This document shows, piece by piece, positions 36,756 through 52,506 of a DNA stretch of 64,000 nt. A program made the translations under genes and the position numbers. This DNA comes from Parasponia andersonii (Eukaryota; Streptophyta; Magnoliopsida; Rosales; Cannabaceae), in assembly GCA_002914805.1 (NCBI GenBank), contig JXTB01000175.1:158977-222976 (forward strand). The letters run 5' to 3'. A model generated the notes under the pieces. That model searched no databases, had not been told where the DNA came from, and saw only the letters and a list, made by a program, of their open reading frames with translations. Position 1 is the first letter of the stretch. Each line of letters begins with the position of its first letter.

Positions 36756-38468
36756 TCGTATTTTCACTTTTGGAAAAAAAAAATAAAAAAATAAAAAATA
36801 AAAAGCCTCTGGGTCTAATTTTCGTCCACGCCATTTTAAGTGTCTAGTCCATCAAATTTCTTATTATTTATCCTAGAATCATTTTACATGAACTACATTT
36901 ATCACACCACTTAAAATTTTTGAACCTCCTCTCTTTGATTTTCATTCTCCTTGGGATTAATTACATTGATATCCCTTGAATTATACTTGTTATATCATTT
37001 TGACTCCTAAATTTTCAACTTAGATAGTATACTACATACCTCCGAATTATATATTAATTATTACAGTAATGACCTGTTTGTCTTAAATTATATTTTTAAC
37101 ATAAATGAGTATTTTACAAAGCATACATTTTGGTAACTATCACCAATAGTAAAAATATAAAATATTGAGAATTATGCAATTATCATAGTAATAATTATTT
37201 TGTCATAAGCTGATAAATTTTTAATGGAAATGAGTTACATACAAAGTACACAATTCATATTTGTGTTGGATAACGAGATTCCAACTTCCAGAGCTAAGCA
37301 ATGTCCAAATTTTTTTAATTATTTTATTTATTTATTTAGTTAATTTGTTTGCCTTATCAAATTCAAATGCAAAGTGTTGAAAAACTCTTTGAGAATTCAG
37401 GATTTCTTTTCTGCTTTTCTAATGCATATACATCTATTTTGTTTCTCCTACAAAAAGCGTTAATTGGCTGCTTAGGTGACAAAGGAAATTATGAGAAAGA
37501 ATTGATTTATCCCTCACGTTATGAGAGATTTTAGCTGAAATAAGTAAATTCTATATTTTGTTGTCGTTTATTTTAGAAACGACAAGTTATCTATTATACA
37601 TATTTTGTAGTAGTTTCACGTAGACAACCAAGCTCCAAATGTCGGTTGTATGGCTGAACTTCATCTGTCATTTTATAAGCAAAGCAACAGATTATTATAA
37701 GATAAGGGTTTTTGGCTTATTTGGCCGATACGTTATTCACAAGTAGGCAAAGTAATCCCCGAGGTTTTTTTTTTTTTTTCCGGGTAATTATATCCTTCAA
37801 TTTTAAAAATTTTAGTAATTAAATCTTTTATTTGTTAATGTTATAGTTTTTATGAAATTAAACATATTTATGTGAAAGAAATTAATAGTTCACTAATACT
37901 AATTATTTTGAAACGAAAATTAAAAAAAAAAGGTTTATAAGAGAAATTTTAAATTTCTCAATTTAATTTTTTTTAGATTATTTTGTTAATTGTAATTAAA
38001 TTTATTTATTTTCCCTTCAATTCCAGGTAGTGTTGGTAAACTATTGATTTTAACCATCAAAAACTTAGTTATTTTAATAGATACATGATTTTCTCTTTTT
38101 ATAGTTACATGTTTGAGTATATAAATTTTTACACTTGATACATCTACTTATATACTAGCTTTAGTTTATGTACTGAGTATATTAATTTTTATATTGGGTA
38201 CATCATATTTTGCCGTTGGTATCCATTAATATACTTGTCATTTTATTATAGCATTTAAAAAATGGATATTTACTTAAAATGAACACTCGTAATTCAGTCA
38301 TTTTGATAGAAGTCATTTTATACCACATTGTACAATTTTAGGCATAAAAATTATACTTAAAAACTGGTATACATATGACAATGTATACCATGGATAATAC
38401 CGCATATTTTATACATAATACATTACTTTTTTTTTCAATCTTTAAGGAACGAGGAAGACATATTATAT

Positions 38469-38469
<1 letters not shown>
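36756..38469. other. AT-rich intergenic DNA with a dispersed small repeat at about 38.05-38.28 kb
   Basis: The piece at 38050-38280 (TTTTTACACTTGATACATC, TGTACTGAGTATATTAATTT) resembles 44347-44590 in the same order, which suggests a shared non-autonomous element. No gene was recognised in the rest. Confidence 0.4.
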
Positions 38470-38512
<43 letters not shown>

Positions 38513-39570
38513 TTAGTGTTTGAAAAAATGAAGAACAGTTAATTTACTATCATTTTTTTTTCTAGGTTATAACTAAAGGCAACTAACTAATTTAGCAAAA
38601 ACAAATACTCGGTAATATAGTGTTATTTTTTTTTTTCAAGCTAAAGAACCTATAGTAGCTATATGGTTTCTTAGTAACTATGTTTCATTGGTTATTGTTC
38701 TACGATTGCTATTTGGTTTCTAATTACTAGTAGTAATGAAATAGGTTACTCGAAGTTAGAAACAAATAACAAACTTAATTTATTAGAAATCAATAACCAA
38801 TTTTTTTAATATAGTTAGTGATAATAAGAAAGCAATTAAGATAGTTACTAACTTGAGAAACTAATATGGTTACTAAAAAAACCAAATTGATTACTAGCTT
38901 TTTTTTTTCTTATTATTATTAAGGAAGTGGTTACTAGTTACACTCTTGAAACCAAAAATTAAATTGGTTTCTACTGGTAACTAGAAAATCAATCTAGTAG
39001 TTAGATTCTAATTTAAATAGTAATGAGAAACCAACTTGAGAAATTAACTTAAGAAACCAATTTTGTTAGTGAGAAACCAAATTGCTAACTATTTTTTTTT
39101 TTGGAGAGGGGAGGGAAAATTGTTATTGGCTACTTTTGAGACTAAAAACTAAAACAAATTAGTTTCTATTGTTAACTAGGAACTAATCTAGTAGTTAGTT
39201 ATTAGTTTGGTTACTAACAAAAAATATATTTGAGAAACCAATATAGTTATTGAGAATATCAAATGGGTTATTGACTATGCTTGAAACCAAAACTAAATTG
39301 GTTTCTACTAATAACCAAAAACTAATCTGATAGTAATATAGTTTTCTGCAATTAGAAACTAATTTTTTTAATAATAGAAAACCAACTTGAGAAATCAATC
39401 TGGTCACATAAGAAACCAAATTGATTACTTTTTTTTTTTTTGGAAATAGTTACTAGCTATTCTTGAAACTAAAACCAAATTAGTTTTCAGTGGTAACAAA
39501 AAGTCTATTAACCAATTTGGCTAATTTTATTAGTGAAAATTAATAACTAAATTAGTTTCTATTTGTAACC
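38470..39570 (+). repeat. Tandem repeat array, unit about 150-190 bp, led by a TA microsatellite
   Basis: After a TA run at about 38472-38509, the array repeats a unit holding GTTACTAG, CTTGAAACCAAAA, TTGGTTTCTACT, TAACTAG, AATCTAGTAGTTA, AGAAACCAACTTGAGAAA and a closing T tract. Units begin near 38925, 39110 and 39430, with partial ones before and after. The same unit occurs in reverse orientation at 54.54-55.09 kb, next to another TA run. Confidence 0.8.
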
Positions 39571-40003
39571 AATATTAAAAAGGAAAAAAAATAAAAGAAA
39601 TAACAAAAAATCGAAAAACAAATTGGTTTTCACAAGTAAATAGAGACCAATATGAAAACAACAATAAAATTAGTAAGAAAATTGGGTTTTTCGAAATTAG
39701 GAACAAAATTAGTTACTAAAAACTAATAATTAATATTTTAATTAGAAACTAGAAGATAGTAATTAATAAAAAAGAGTCAATACTTCTGTCAAAGAAAGAA
39801 TAAAAGGCAAAAAGGGGAAAAGAAAGGAAGGAAAAATTATAATGGGAGGAGTAGGATAAAAATGAAAGAAGGCAAAGAAACAAGTAATTTTAAAGAATAT
39901 ATAATGAAAACAAATGAAAATAGGGGGGGGGGGGGGGATGAAATGGGTTGGTCTAGGTTCAAACCCAGGTACTTTAGATGTCCCACTGTTATAATTTTAA
40001 TTA

Positions 40004-40410
40004 AGAGAAAAGTTCATAAATATCCGTTTTTTAAATTATATTTTCATAAATAATCGTTTTTATTTCACAAATACTTATTTATTTACTTTTTTGGAAAAAT
40101 ATAAAGCCCCACTATTTTACGCATAAAATGTATACCACGGTATACATTACATGCATTAAATATATATTGCGGTCTATATTTCATGAATAAAAATTATACT
40201 AAAAATTGGCACACGTTTTAAAATATATACCATTCACATTTTATATATAAAATGTGTACCTTATGAATAAAATTTACATCGTAAATATGGACCACTGATA
40301 TTTTGCATATAAAATGTGGACCATAAAAATAGTTATTTTTGAAAGAAAAATAACAAATGGGTATTTATGAAATAAGTTTTAAAAAACGGGTTTTAAGCAT
40401 TAATTTCTCT
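40004..40410. mobile_element. MITE with inverted ends AGAGAAA...TTTCTCT
   Basis: The 407-bp unit has a 7-bp target duplication TTAATTA (39997-40003 and 40411-40417). The inverted ends extend about 100 bp with mismatches, including AAATATCCGTTTTTTAAA on the left and its partner AAAAAACGGGT on the right. The interior has no reading frame and repeats TATACC-containing motifs. The build fits a MULE-derived or similar non-autonomous DNA transposon. Confidence 0.65.
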
Positions 40411-40421
40411 TTAATTATTTA

Positions 40422-40721
40422 CTTATGAGAAATGGCCGTTTTATAATTTTATTTTGATCTATGGCCATTTTTTTGTTGATCTATTTTTTATAAAGTAGAT
40501 TATTTTTTAAAAAAGTAAAATCGATTTTTGAAAAAGTAAATTGAGTTTTTAAAAATAAATCAATTTTCCAAAATAAATCAATATATTTTGATATAATAAA
40601 TATTGAACAACTTTCATCTTTCAAATAATTTTCAAAATTCGGCATATTAAAATAACAATATTTGAAATATGGCTATTTTGCAAATCATGATCCAAACTTC
40701 GGCCATTTGTCTAAAAAGCCC
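40422..40721. mobile_element. Second MITE abutting the first, ends GAGAAATGGCC...GGCCATTTGTC
   Basis: The 300-bp unit is flanked by TTAATTATTTA (40411-40421 and 40722-40732), an 11-bp duplication. Inverted ends carry ATGGCCGTTTTATAA on the left and CTTCGGCCATTTGTC on the right. There is no coding content. A 9-11-bp duplication is usual for Mutator-like elements. Its left duplication overlaps the right duplication of the neighbouring MITE. Confidence 0.65.
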
Positions 40722-40732
40722 TTAATTATTTA

Positions 40733-41704
40733 ATAACTGCAAATGATGACAAAAATTACGAAAATACCACCACCTATTCTAGCTCAAATATTTAGGAAAA
40801 TAACGGTAAAGATAGTACGGGAAAATAATTATTTTGGGGAGGTAGTAAAATCAGTATTTATTCTCAAAAGGTAGGTAAAAATTATCCAAAACCCCTTCAG
40901 GCTTTTTACATAAATCTAGGCCCAAAGTCTGAAAAATTGAAGATCCCAATGGGTTGAATTCGTTGAAAAATCTCAAATTCATTTAGAATAATATCAGTTG
41001 TAAAAATATATTAAGAAAAATGGTATTGGTATTTACATCCAAAATTAGTATTGGTATTTTTCAAAGGTTCATGGTAACTAACTAGGTTAATTGAGATTGC
41101 CAATCAAGTTACTTGAGACAACTTAATTGGGTTACTTCAAGTAATTTGACTAGTAATCTTAAGTACTCATCAATTAGACCAAAAAAATGGTACTTTTCTT
41201 TGAGATTAAAAAAATATGTTACTTTTGGGAAAAAAATTATTAAAACTGCGACGTACAAAAAAACAAAAAACTTGCCAAAGAGAAAAACAATTCGTGAAAA
41301 CTGATATTTGTGATACAAACCCATAACATTGCTCATTTTAAAAAGCATGCTTTCTTTTATATATAAGGACTTAACGTTTTCGAAAAGGAACAAATAATAA
41401 ACAATACAGAAAACGACACTTGTTTAATACGACAAACTATGCTTGCCTAAAAATGTAGCGTTGCAATGCTCAGTAACAATGTAGCAAACAGGCAATAACA
41501 TTCACTTGTAATTTACTTTCAATAAGTGGTAAATTATATTACAAGGCAATACAAATAAAAATACTCAAATTTGACAAACAAAAATAGTCAAACGAAAAAC
41601 TTTATCATGGTAGTAACTTACACGATAACTTACTGCATAGCAATGTCACATGTTATCCAATAAACGACGTAATGAAATCTTCAGGCATACAATCTATTAT
41701 CGAA
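40733..41704. other. Intergenic DNA downstream of the OPR gene
   Basis: It contains a hairpin-like repeat at about 40980-41220 with several variants of ACTTGAG and AAGTTACTT; a similar block occurs at about 56450-56780. The last 150 bp before 41705 are probably the OPR 3' untranslated region. Confidence 0.4.
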
Positions 41705-44107
<2,403 letters not shown>

Positions 44108-44179
44108 ACTGATAACTGATGTTGCCCTCTTCTGCAGTTTTTTTATTTCTTTTTTTTCTCCGTTCCCAAATCCCAATTC

Positions 44180-44738
44180 TCTCTCTCTCTAAAAATTACC
44201 TTTATTCCATTTTTAGTATTATTTTATGAGCGATGCTACTCGAATGACATGGCAGGAATCAGAAATTAGGCCCAACCCCACGTCACCACGTTTCATGGAC
44301 TGAAAGCCCGGCCCAATATTTTTGTGTTATTTTCTATAAGAAAAATTTAGGTAAATGATATTTTAAATTTGAATAAATAGATGTTCATTTTTTAAATTTT
44401 ATAGCCAAATATTTAGACAGATATATATTTTTACACTTAGTAGATAAATATATTTACTAATTTCAGTTAATGTACTAGTATATAATTTTTTGTACTTAGT
44501 ATATAAAATTTTATACTAGATATATAAATATATATACCGGACAATTTGCTATAATATTTGACAAAGAAATATTTACTTAAATTGGGTCTAAAATTTGATC
44601 GTATTTCTATGAGCCCCTTTTGACTTTACCCTATTGGTACTACCGCGATCCAATTAAAGAATTCATCACTTGGACAACAAGTAATGTTGGAAAAAAAAAA
44701 AACAAAATCAAATTAAAAACTTCCCTTAAAAAAAGAGA
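44180..44738. other. OPR upstream region with a small dispersed repeat
   Basis: A CT tract lies near 44178-44190, next to the OPR start, probably in its leader. At about 44347-44590 a roughly 240-bp AT-rich unit has weakly inverted ends (AGGTAAATGATATTT and AAATATTTACTTAAA). It resembles 38050-38280. Confidence 0.4.
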
Positions 44739-45536
44739 GGGAAATTATCACTAAAACAGCATCTATTTTAAAAAATATATAAAAAAATCATGTATTTTCA
44801 TAAATTCAAAATAAGTATTTTCTATATAAAGAAAGTTATTATTAAAATATTATCTGATTTAAAAAATATAAAAAAAACTTTGTATTATTAAAAATTTAAA
44901 ATAAATAATTTTTATTTAAATTATTATATAATTTACTATCTTTGATTGGTCAAAAGATTCAAAATAATTAGTAAAATTAATATTCTAACCCTTATCATAT
45001 TAACTTAGGACATACGTCATACTAAAAATGAAAGAAGAGAGAATATATATGATCTAAAATCTCTTTTAAAAAGTAAACTCTTCCATCCATAGTTGCAACA
45101 CAAATCTAGAAAAGAAAAAAATTCTAAAATTTTCAAAATAAATTTTAGTTTTGAAATTTCCAAAATTTTTAGATTTTTTTTTCTTTTCTAGATTTGTGCT
45201 ACAATTATAGAAGGGAAAGTTTTTTTTTCCCACTTTTGAAATTTCCAAAAATGTAAGATTTTCTTTTCTTTTCTGGATTTGTGTTGCAATTATGCAGGGA
45301 AGATTTTTCTTTTCTTAAAAAAAAAAAGAGATTTTAGACCATATGTATTTTTCCTCCCTTCATTTTCAAGTGTGGTATGTGCTTTAAGTTAATATAATGG
45401 TAAAATGTTAATTTTACTATTTTTTTTTAAAATAACATGTTAATTCAAATAGAAGGTATTTATTTTGAATTTTTAATAAGACAAGAGTTTCTTTCACATT
45501 TTTTAAAATAGAAGATATTTTAATGATAATTTTCCT
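44739..45536. repeat. Foldback-type inverted-repeat element, about 800 bp
   Basis: The outer ends GGGAAATTATCACTAAAAC (left) and TTTTAATGATAATTTTCC (right) are inverted. Inside each arm a unit of about 90 bp is repeated. The centre holds another inverted pair: CAACACAAATCTAGAAAAG near 45098 and CTTTTCTAGATTTGTG near 45183, with a further direct copy near 45267. There is no coding content. The build fits a MULE-related or foldback element with tandem subunits in its arms. Confidence 0.6.
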
Positions 45537-46500
45537 TAAATAGATAGTACTTATTTTGAATTTCTGAAAATACAAGATCTTTTTAGACATTTTTTTTTTG
45601 AAAATACAAGATCTTNTTTACAATAAAAAAATGTGCATGCTAAATTTTCATTGGGCAAATTGATACCTATGCATAGGTAAAAAAAAAAATATCTACTGGA
45701 TTGGTACCCTATATATATTTATATATATTTATATATAACACGCAAGGTTCAGTGTCTTTCTTATTTTAAAGACCTTACAAATTTACTTGTGACAAAAAAA
45801 CAAATTAAAAAGATTTATACAAAGCATGGCATTCCACTAAATTATGATCTTTCAAAAATTTCATTATAGTTTAAGTAGTAATGAGCACCTTATACTTCAG
45901 TAAAAACTTGAAGTTGATTTTCGAAAATTAAAGATGTACAAAAGAGTACTATAAAAGAGAAAAATAACGGCAAGTAACTCTAGTTTCATAAGAATATTCA
46001 AATGACTAGCAAACAAGTAACCGCATTAGAGCAATTTGATATAGCATATTGCATTTTATACATTATTATGCAGGTAATAATGAATTCGAAGTTCACCAAT
46101 TAAAAAAATAGCCTATACAAATCTCAAATATGTATTTTGTCAAACATTATGTGTGCAACTTTGAATCTCGACAACAAAATTCTAGCTTAAAATCAATTAC
46201 ATGAGAATCTCGACACATAGAAATGATCATAAATAGTAAAAGTTGCATACTTGCTAGAGAAATAAGAAATGTGGTTGTCACCCTACCAATTTCACATGAA
46301 ATGCACTTCCTTTAAAATAAATTCTAAACTAAAAATAGAATTTTATCAAATTTTGTAAACCAACTCTGAATGTCCTAGGTAAAGATGTGCATTACTGTTC
46401 CTCCATTAAAACATTAAAGAAGTGGTACTTTGTTAAATAATAAAGACATAAAACACCAAATGAATATTATAAGGAAGGAAACAAATAATAGCTCGGCCTA
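45537..46500. other. AT-rich intergenic DNA with a MITE fragment at the N
   Basis: 45618-45709, just after the N at 45617, is the reverse-oriented end of the MITE found complete at 47079-47320. A 16-bp piece, GAAAATACAAGATCTT, occurs on both sides of the short stretch before the N. No gene was recognised. Confidence 0.45.
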
Positions 46501-47078
46501 ACACATGATACTAAGAAGCTATCTGAACCATTCCCCAAAACCACAAAGCAGCAATAGTANACTCTGCTCTTGGCTTCGTTTCCACCTTTGCAGCGGGTCT
46601 TTTGCAATAGATCCCACATAACACATAAAATGAGCCTTTATTTTAGATTGAGAAAAAAGTGGTGAGTTGGCCCAATGGGCTAAACAAGTTTAGGAAGCAA
46701 GAAAGAGCCCATTGGCCTCAAACATTTGATTAGTAAAATACCATCGCATTATGGCCCATATGGTATTAAACATATATTTGTCCTTAACATACTTTTAACT
46801 AATGTGAGCCAACAAAATGATTATGTAGTCCACATAAATATTCTAATATTCTCTTACTTGGGCTATATAATCACATTCAAATACTCATCAATAAAACATA
46901 TATAGTCAAACTAACCACGCATAATTATTGCACAAAAAGATACTAAAATTATATATGATCAGACGCTAAATATCTATTAAGCAAGGCATCAATCATCACA
47001 TGGATCTATCAAGCAAACATCAGTCATCAATCATTCAAAATAAACACAAACACACACACACACATATATATATATATA

Positions 47079-47320
47079 GGCACCAATCCAGTAGGTATTT
47101 TTTTTTTTAACCTATACATAAATATCAATTTGACCAATGAAAATTTAGCATACACATTTTTTAATTGTAAAAAATAAGAGAGAGAAAGAACATTAATGAT
47201 GCACGTCTTTTCATGCACTTCATTATAGCCATTGGATCACTATTAGATGGTGATCCAACGGCTAAAATAAAAAATACCTGCCCATAGGTAAAAAAAAAAA
47301 TACCTATTGGATTGACAACC
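47079..47320. mobile_element. MITE with about 40-bp inverted ends, inside the second Copia element
   Basis: The 242-bp unit starts GGCACCAATCCAGTAGG and ends CCTATTGGATTGACAACC. Both ends carry a T- or A-tract followed by ACCTAT, and pair over about 40 bp. It sits in a TA repeat, so the target duplication cannot be read. The middle has no reading frame but contains a GATCCAACGGCTA/ATTGGATCACTATTAG pair. A second, incomplete and inverted copy is at 45618-45709. Confidence 0.75.
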
Positions 47321-50300
47321 ATATATATATATATATAAAATCATAAATGCAATGATTAAGATCCATACATAAATAATCATCCAGTTTATCATACATCAAA
47401 AGGGCTCCTACTGAAATAAAGAAAACTAGGCTCCTTGTAATCCCATATAGGATATGTACTCCTAAAATACACATACAGGTAATCCTTTAGTTAGTAGATC
47501 TACTAACATATTGCTAGTAGGCATGTACTCAATACTAGTAAGGTACCATGTAACTTTCTTTTTGACAAAATATAATTTTATATCAATATAGTTAGAGCAA
47601 GAAGTGCTCCTAATATTCTTAGAGAAAGAAACGAATACGAAACTATCACAATATAATTTCAGTGGTCTCGAAATAAAGTCAACAACTCTCAATGTTGAAA
47701 CAAAATTCCATAGCTATATTGCATGACAAATAGCCTCATAATATGCCACATATGTTACTTTCATAGTGGAAGAATTTATGAGTATTTGTTTGATACTTTT
47801 CCATGATACAGCTCCTCCAGCTGTTATAAAAATATAACCAGAAGTGGGTCTTTTATCATCCACGCTACCTGCATAATCGGCATCATTGAATCTAACTATG
47901 TCAAGAGTGTTGGTTAACTGATAAATTAACATAAGATCCTTGGTACCTATTGATATCTATAACTTTCTTAGCCATTTTCTAATGACTTAGTCCAGGATCA
48001 CTCAAGTACCTTATACTAAGTACGACAACAACAAATGTAATTTTAGAGCGTGTGTATAATTGCACATACATCAGGTAGTCTACAATTGATGCATATGGAA
48101 CTGATTTTATTTGATCTCTCAATCATCATTCTATAGGCATTAGGCCTTCGAAAACTTGTCATTTTATACAATTGGAGCCTTTTTAGAATAATAAAATTGC
48201 ATGTTAAAACTTTTCAAAACATGATAAATATAAGTCCTCTGAGACAATCTGAGTATACTATTGGCCCTGTCATGAAGAATCTATATACGTAGAATATATG
48301 AGGCTTCAGCAAGATCCTTCATATCAAGAAAGCTAGACAAAAACCGTTTTGTCTTAGTTAACAGATTTGTATCATTAGATGCAAACAGAATATCATCAAC
48401 ATATGATACAAGAAAAAAGAAATAACTATCTTGGATCAATAATACATTGGTTTTGAATAATATTTTCATTAAACTCATAATTAGTGATAATCTAATCAAA
48501 CTTGAGATACCATTATCTTGAAACTTATTTCAAACGGTAGATAAACTTTCGGACTTTGCAAATCATATTTTCCTTACCTGATATCTCAAAACTAGTGGAT
48601 TGAACCATATAAACATCTTCACTCAAATCTCTATTTAAGAATATTGTCCTCAAATCCATTTAATGAAGTTCCAAGTTAAAATATCCTATAATCGCCATAA
48701 TAATCTAAACGTACCTTTAGTGAAAACTGAAGATAAAACCACTTTATAATTAATTCTTTCTCTTTGGCTATAGTCCTTGGCTATTAGCCTCACTTTTTAT
48801 CTTGTTACTTGGCTTTTAGAATTATGCTTGGTTTTAAATAACCATTTATATCTAATGGGCCTACAACCAGCAAGTAGCTTAACCAAGTCCAATACTTCAT
48901 TTTGTGACATGGAACTCATCTCATCTTTCATAGCATCTACCCACGAGTTGGATTGAGAACTATGAATAGCTTTTTTATAGGTAGTTGGATATGAGGTATT
49001 ACTAATATCAAACTCATGTTCTTGTAAGTAAACAATATAGTCATCAGAGATTATAGGTTTGCGAACCGTCAATGACCTCTTCAAGAGTACAACTCTATGC
49101 TAATATAACTCCAACATTAACATCTAGAGTTTCTTGTACTACTGGATCAGAAGGTTCATCATAAGTACCCATAGGATTTTGATCAATCATAGGGCCAAGT
49201 ATCGGATCCAAAGCAATAAGCATAGGGAGGATAATTCGTTATCCCCTAAATATAATTTCTCTACACCTCTTACTTGTACAAGAATCATCCTCAAAATAGA
49301 TAAATATATTTGACTTCATAACTTTGGTGGTTTACAATGGATAATAGAAGTCGGAACCTCTTGATCTTACACAATAACTAATAAAGAAACCACTAATGGT
49401 CTTAGGGTCAATTTTCTTCGAATACAGATGATAAGGCCTCGCTTCTGCTTTATAGCCCCAAACATGGAAATGACGTAGTCTTGGCTTCTTTTCTAACCAC
49501 AGCTCATATGGAATCTTTGAAATAGACTTGCTTGGAACCTGATCCAAATATAAGCTACAGTTTTTAAAGCCTCATCCCATAAAACCTTTGGCAAAGAGGA
49601 ATGAATCAATACATATCATGCTATATCAAGAAGCATGTGATTCCTCCTTTCCACAATCTTATTCTATTTAGGAGTTCCTGGCATTATATATCAAGCATTA
49701 ATGCCACAATCCTGCAAGTATCTAGCAAATGGCCTAACATTTTATCTAGTCTTATCTTATTTTCCATAATACATACTACCTTTGTGAGAATTAACTACCT
49801 TAATTGAGAATTAACTACCTTAATTTGCTTTCTTTTTTGAAGCTCTACTTTAGCCTTAAAGACTTTAAAAGCATCTAAGGATTCAGATTTCTCACGAATA
49901 AGCTCAAAATAACCATAGCATAAGAAATCATCAATAAAGGTGATGAATACGTGTAATGAAATTTGCAAAATCAAGATTTTGGAGGATACCATCTTTCACC
50001 AATCTTTCTATAATTTGTCTAAAATGTGACCTAATCATTTATGCTACAACATATAAGACTTCTCATCTAATCGTTTATACTACAACATATAAGACTTCTC
50101 ATCAGATCTCAAGTATTTGAAACCAATAACAGTTTTAAGAGAAGAAGAAGCAACAATAGAAATATCAAACAAAATAAGTTGATATAAATTAACACATAAA
50201 TATTCTATTCCCAATCAAAATAGAGTCATGGTACAAATCAAGTTTTCTACGTCCAAAAAAATAACTATAACCAATTTGATACAAAACAGATATATATATC

Positions 50301-52506
50301 AAGTTCCTCTTAATAGAAGGTATATATGCGACATCATGTAACTCTAAAAAATATCCTATAACTAGTCGTAATTTAACTATCTCCAAAACTTCAACTTTAA
50401 CCTTTGTACCATTTCCCATATGCTCCAGGTTAGTTGGATTCCTTCTGTTTGTCTGTGCATGTAATACATTAGTAACATAAATTATAACACCAATATCTAA
50501 CTACAAAGTATTTGAAGGTACATCAATAGCATTAGGCTCCAAATAAGTCTTCACCAAAAAGTTATTTTTCTTTAGATAAGCCTTAAGCCTATGACAATAT
50601 GCTTTCTTGTGCCTAGACTTCTGACAAAAATTATACTCCGCTTTGAAGTCCTCAATTCTGGGACTAGTGAAAGTGAAGGACATATTCTGTCCACCCATTT
50701 TTACACAAATATTCATCTTCTTGGAAGGCTTATTATCATGGGAATTCTTTGGCGGAGGCTTCCTTTTTAGACTAGCATTGTCAGAGTTTGTCACAACAAA
50801 AATGCTTCTTAATCTTTCTTTCTTTATGTTATCCTCTTTTTTACTAGTATAGTAGTCATCTCTTCCACAGTCTATCACTCTTTCTGAGCACTATAGCAAG
50901 ATCTAAAAGTATCAAGCTGGAAAAAAAAAGACTACCCATGAAAAATGATACTGTATAGTCCTTATCAAGATCTAAACTAAGTGCCTTAATCTTATGGCAG
51001 TAAGCCATGAGTATATCAATATATTTTCTTATTCCATTAATTCCATCATTAATAGTAGAATGCAAGTGCATCAAGAGCTCATTATTCTCATTCTTGGAGA
51101 ACTTCTTGTGATTCTTGTTAACAAAATCCAAAAACTTCTTAGCAGTCTCAACCTTTGGAATGTTATCACAAATAGGACAAGATCTAAGAACTCCTTAACA
51201 GTCTCAACCTTTGGAATGTTTTCACAAATAGGGTCCTCCATATGATGCCTTATAATCATAATACAACAACAATTTAAATTTTCCCATTCCTGGTAAAGTT
51301 TCTTATCAACATCAAAACTTTTATCATTGGGTTTAGAGGAGAAATCAACCCTCAAAGTCGTGTCTAGTTTGATAATAGTCAAATTCATCATGAGATTCAA
51401 CCCATTACTTATGATTAGTATTATTTAGTATCAAGATGGCAAAAACACAAGGATTACTCAAAGTAAAAGGAAAAATAAAAGCATTTTCATTATGCATGTA
51501 AAGATAATATCATGCTATTTACGGTCTTTGTTCAACTTTCCTAATGATCTAAATGATATATGCAATCATTGTGCTTTAAAGTTCTTTGAGTATATAAGAA
51601 ATCATTCGCAGGTAAGGATAATTTATTAAATGTCACAATCAAATGCATCAATCTACCATCGATATGATATATAAATTGTATAGTTCATAATTTTCAAAAA
51701 ATTTCCTTCACTAGTCTAAGCGTCCTACGAAGTAATAAAATTATCGACAGCATAATTTAATTATCTGTATGGATTTTAGTATTAAATTTATTAAATATAA
51801 AAAAATATCAATGATAAATTAATCTTTGAAAATTTGACATGCTATGACCTATCACAAATGATTACATAATATTTACAATTATCGTACACAATTTACTAAT
51901 ATACTATATTGAAATACAAGTGATACTAAGCAACAAATGTGGCATAGGTACGCTAAAACTATGCAAGATCATATTAATTATTTAGAGAATGAAAAATATA
52001 GCAAAATAGTAAAATTGGACCAAAACAAGGGCCCATATGCGTCCCCACATGCCTTGGAATTTTTTTTTTAGAATTTCAGCTTGTAAAATCATTTTTTCCT
52101 ATCAAGGGAAAAATGACGTATCATTTCTATCGTTCTTATTCTTCAGCAAAACTATTTTGGCTTTTAACACCATTTTGGTCATATCTTAAGCTTCAAGCTT
52201 TGTTTTAGATGATTTTTATTGCATTTTGCTCCAAATTTTATCCTCTTGACCAGAAGAAGATTAAATTTTTTTGAAAATTTAAATTTTATTCCCCCATTTT
52301 AAGCTTAAAAAAAATCTAAAAATGGCAAACCAAGTTATACAACTCTAAAAATCATCACCTATAACTTGGAATTATAGGAAAAAGCTTAACTTTGGAAAAA
52401 TGGGTGCTCAAACCAATTAAGAATTCAAAAAATTATAAAAATAATACAAATAAATGAAATTAATTTTGACAACTTTAGATACAAATAAAAATGCTCAGAT
52501 ACCATT

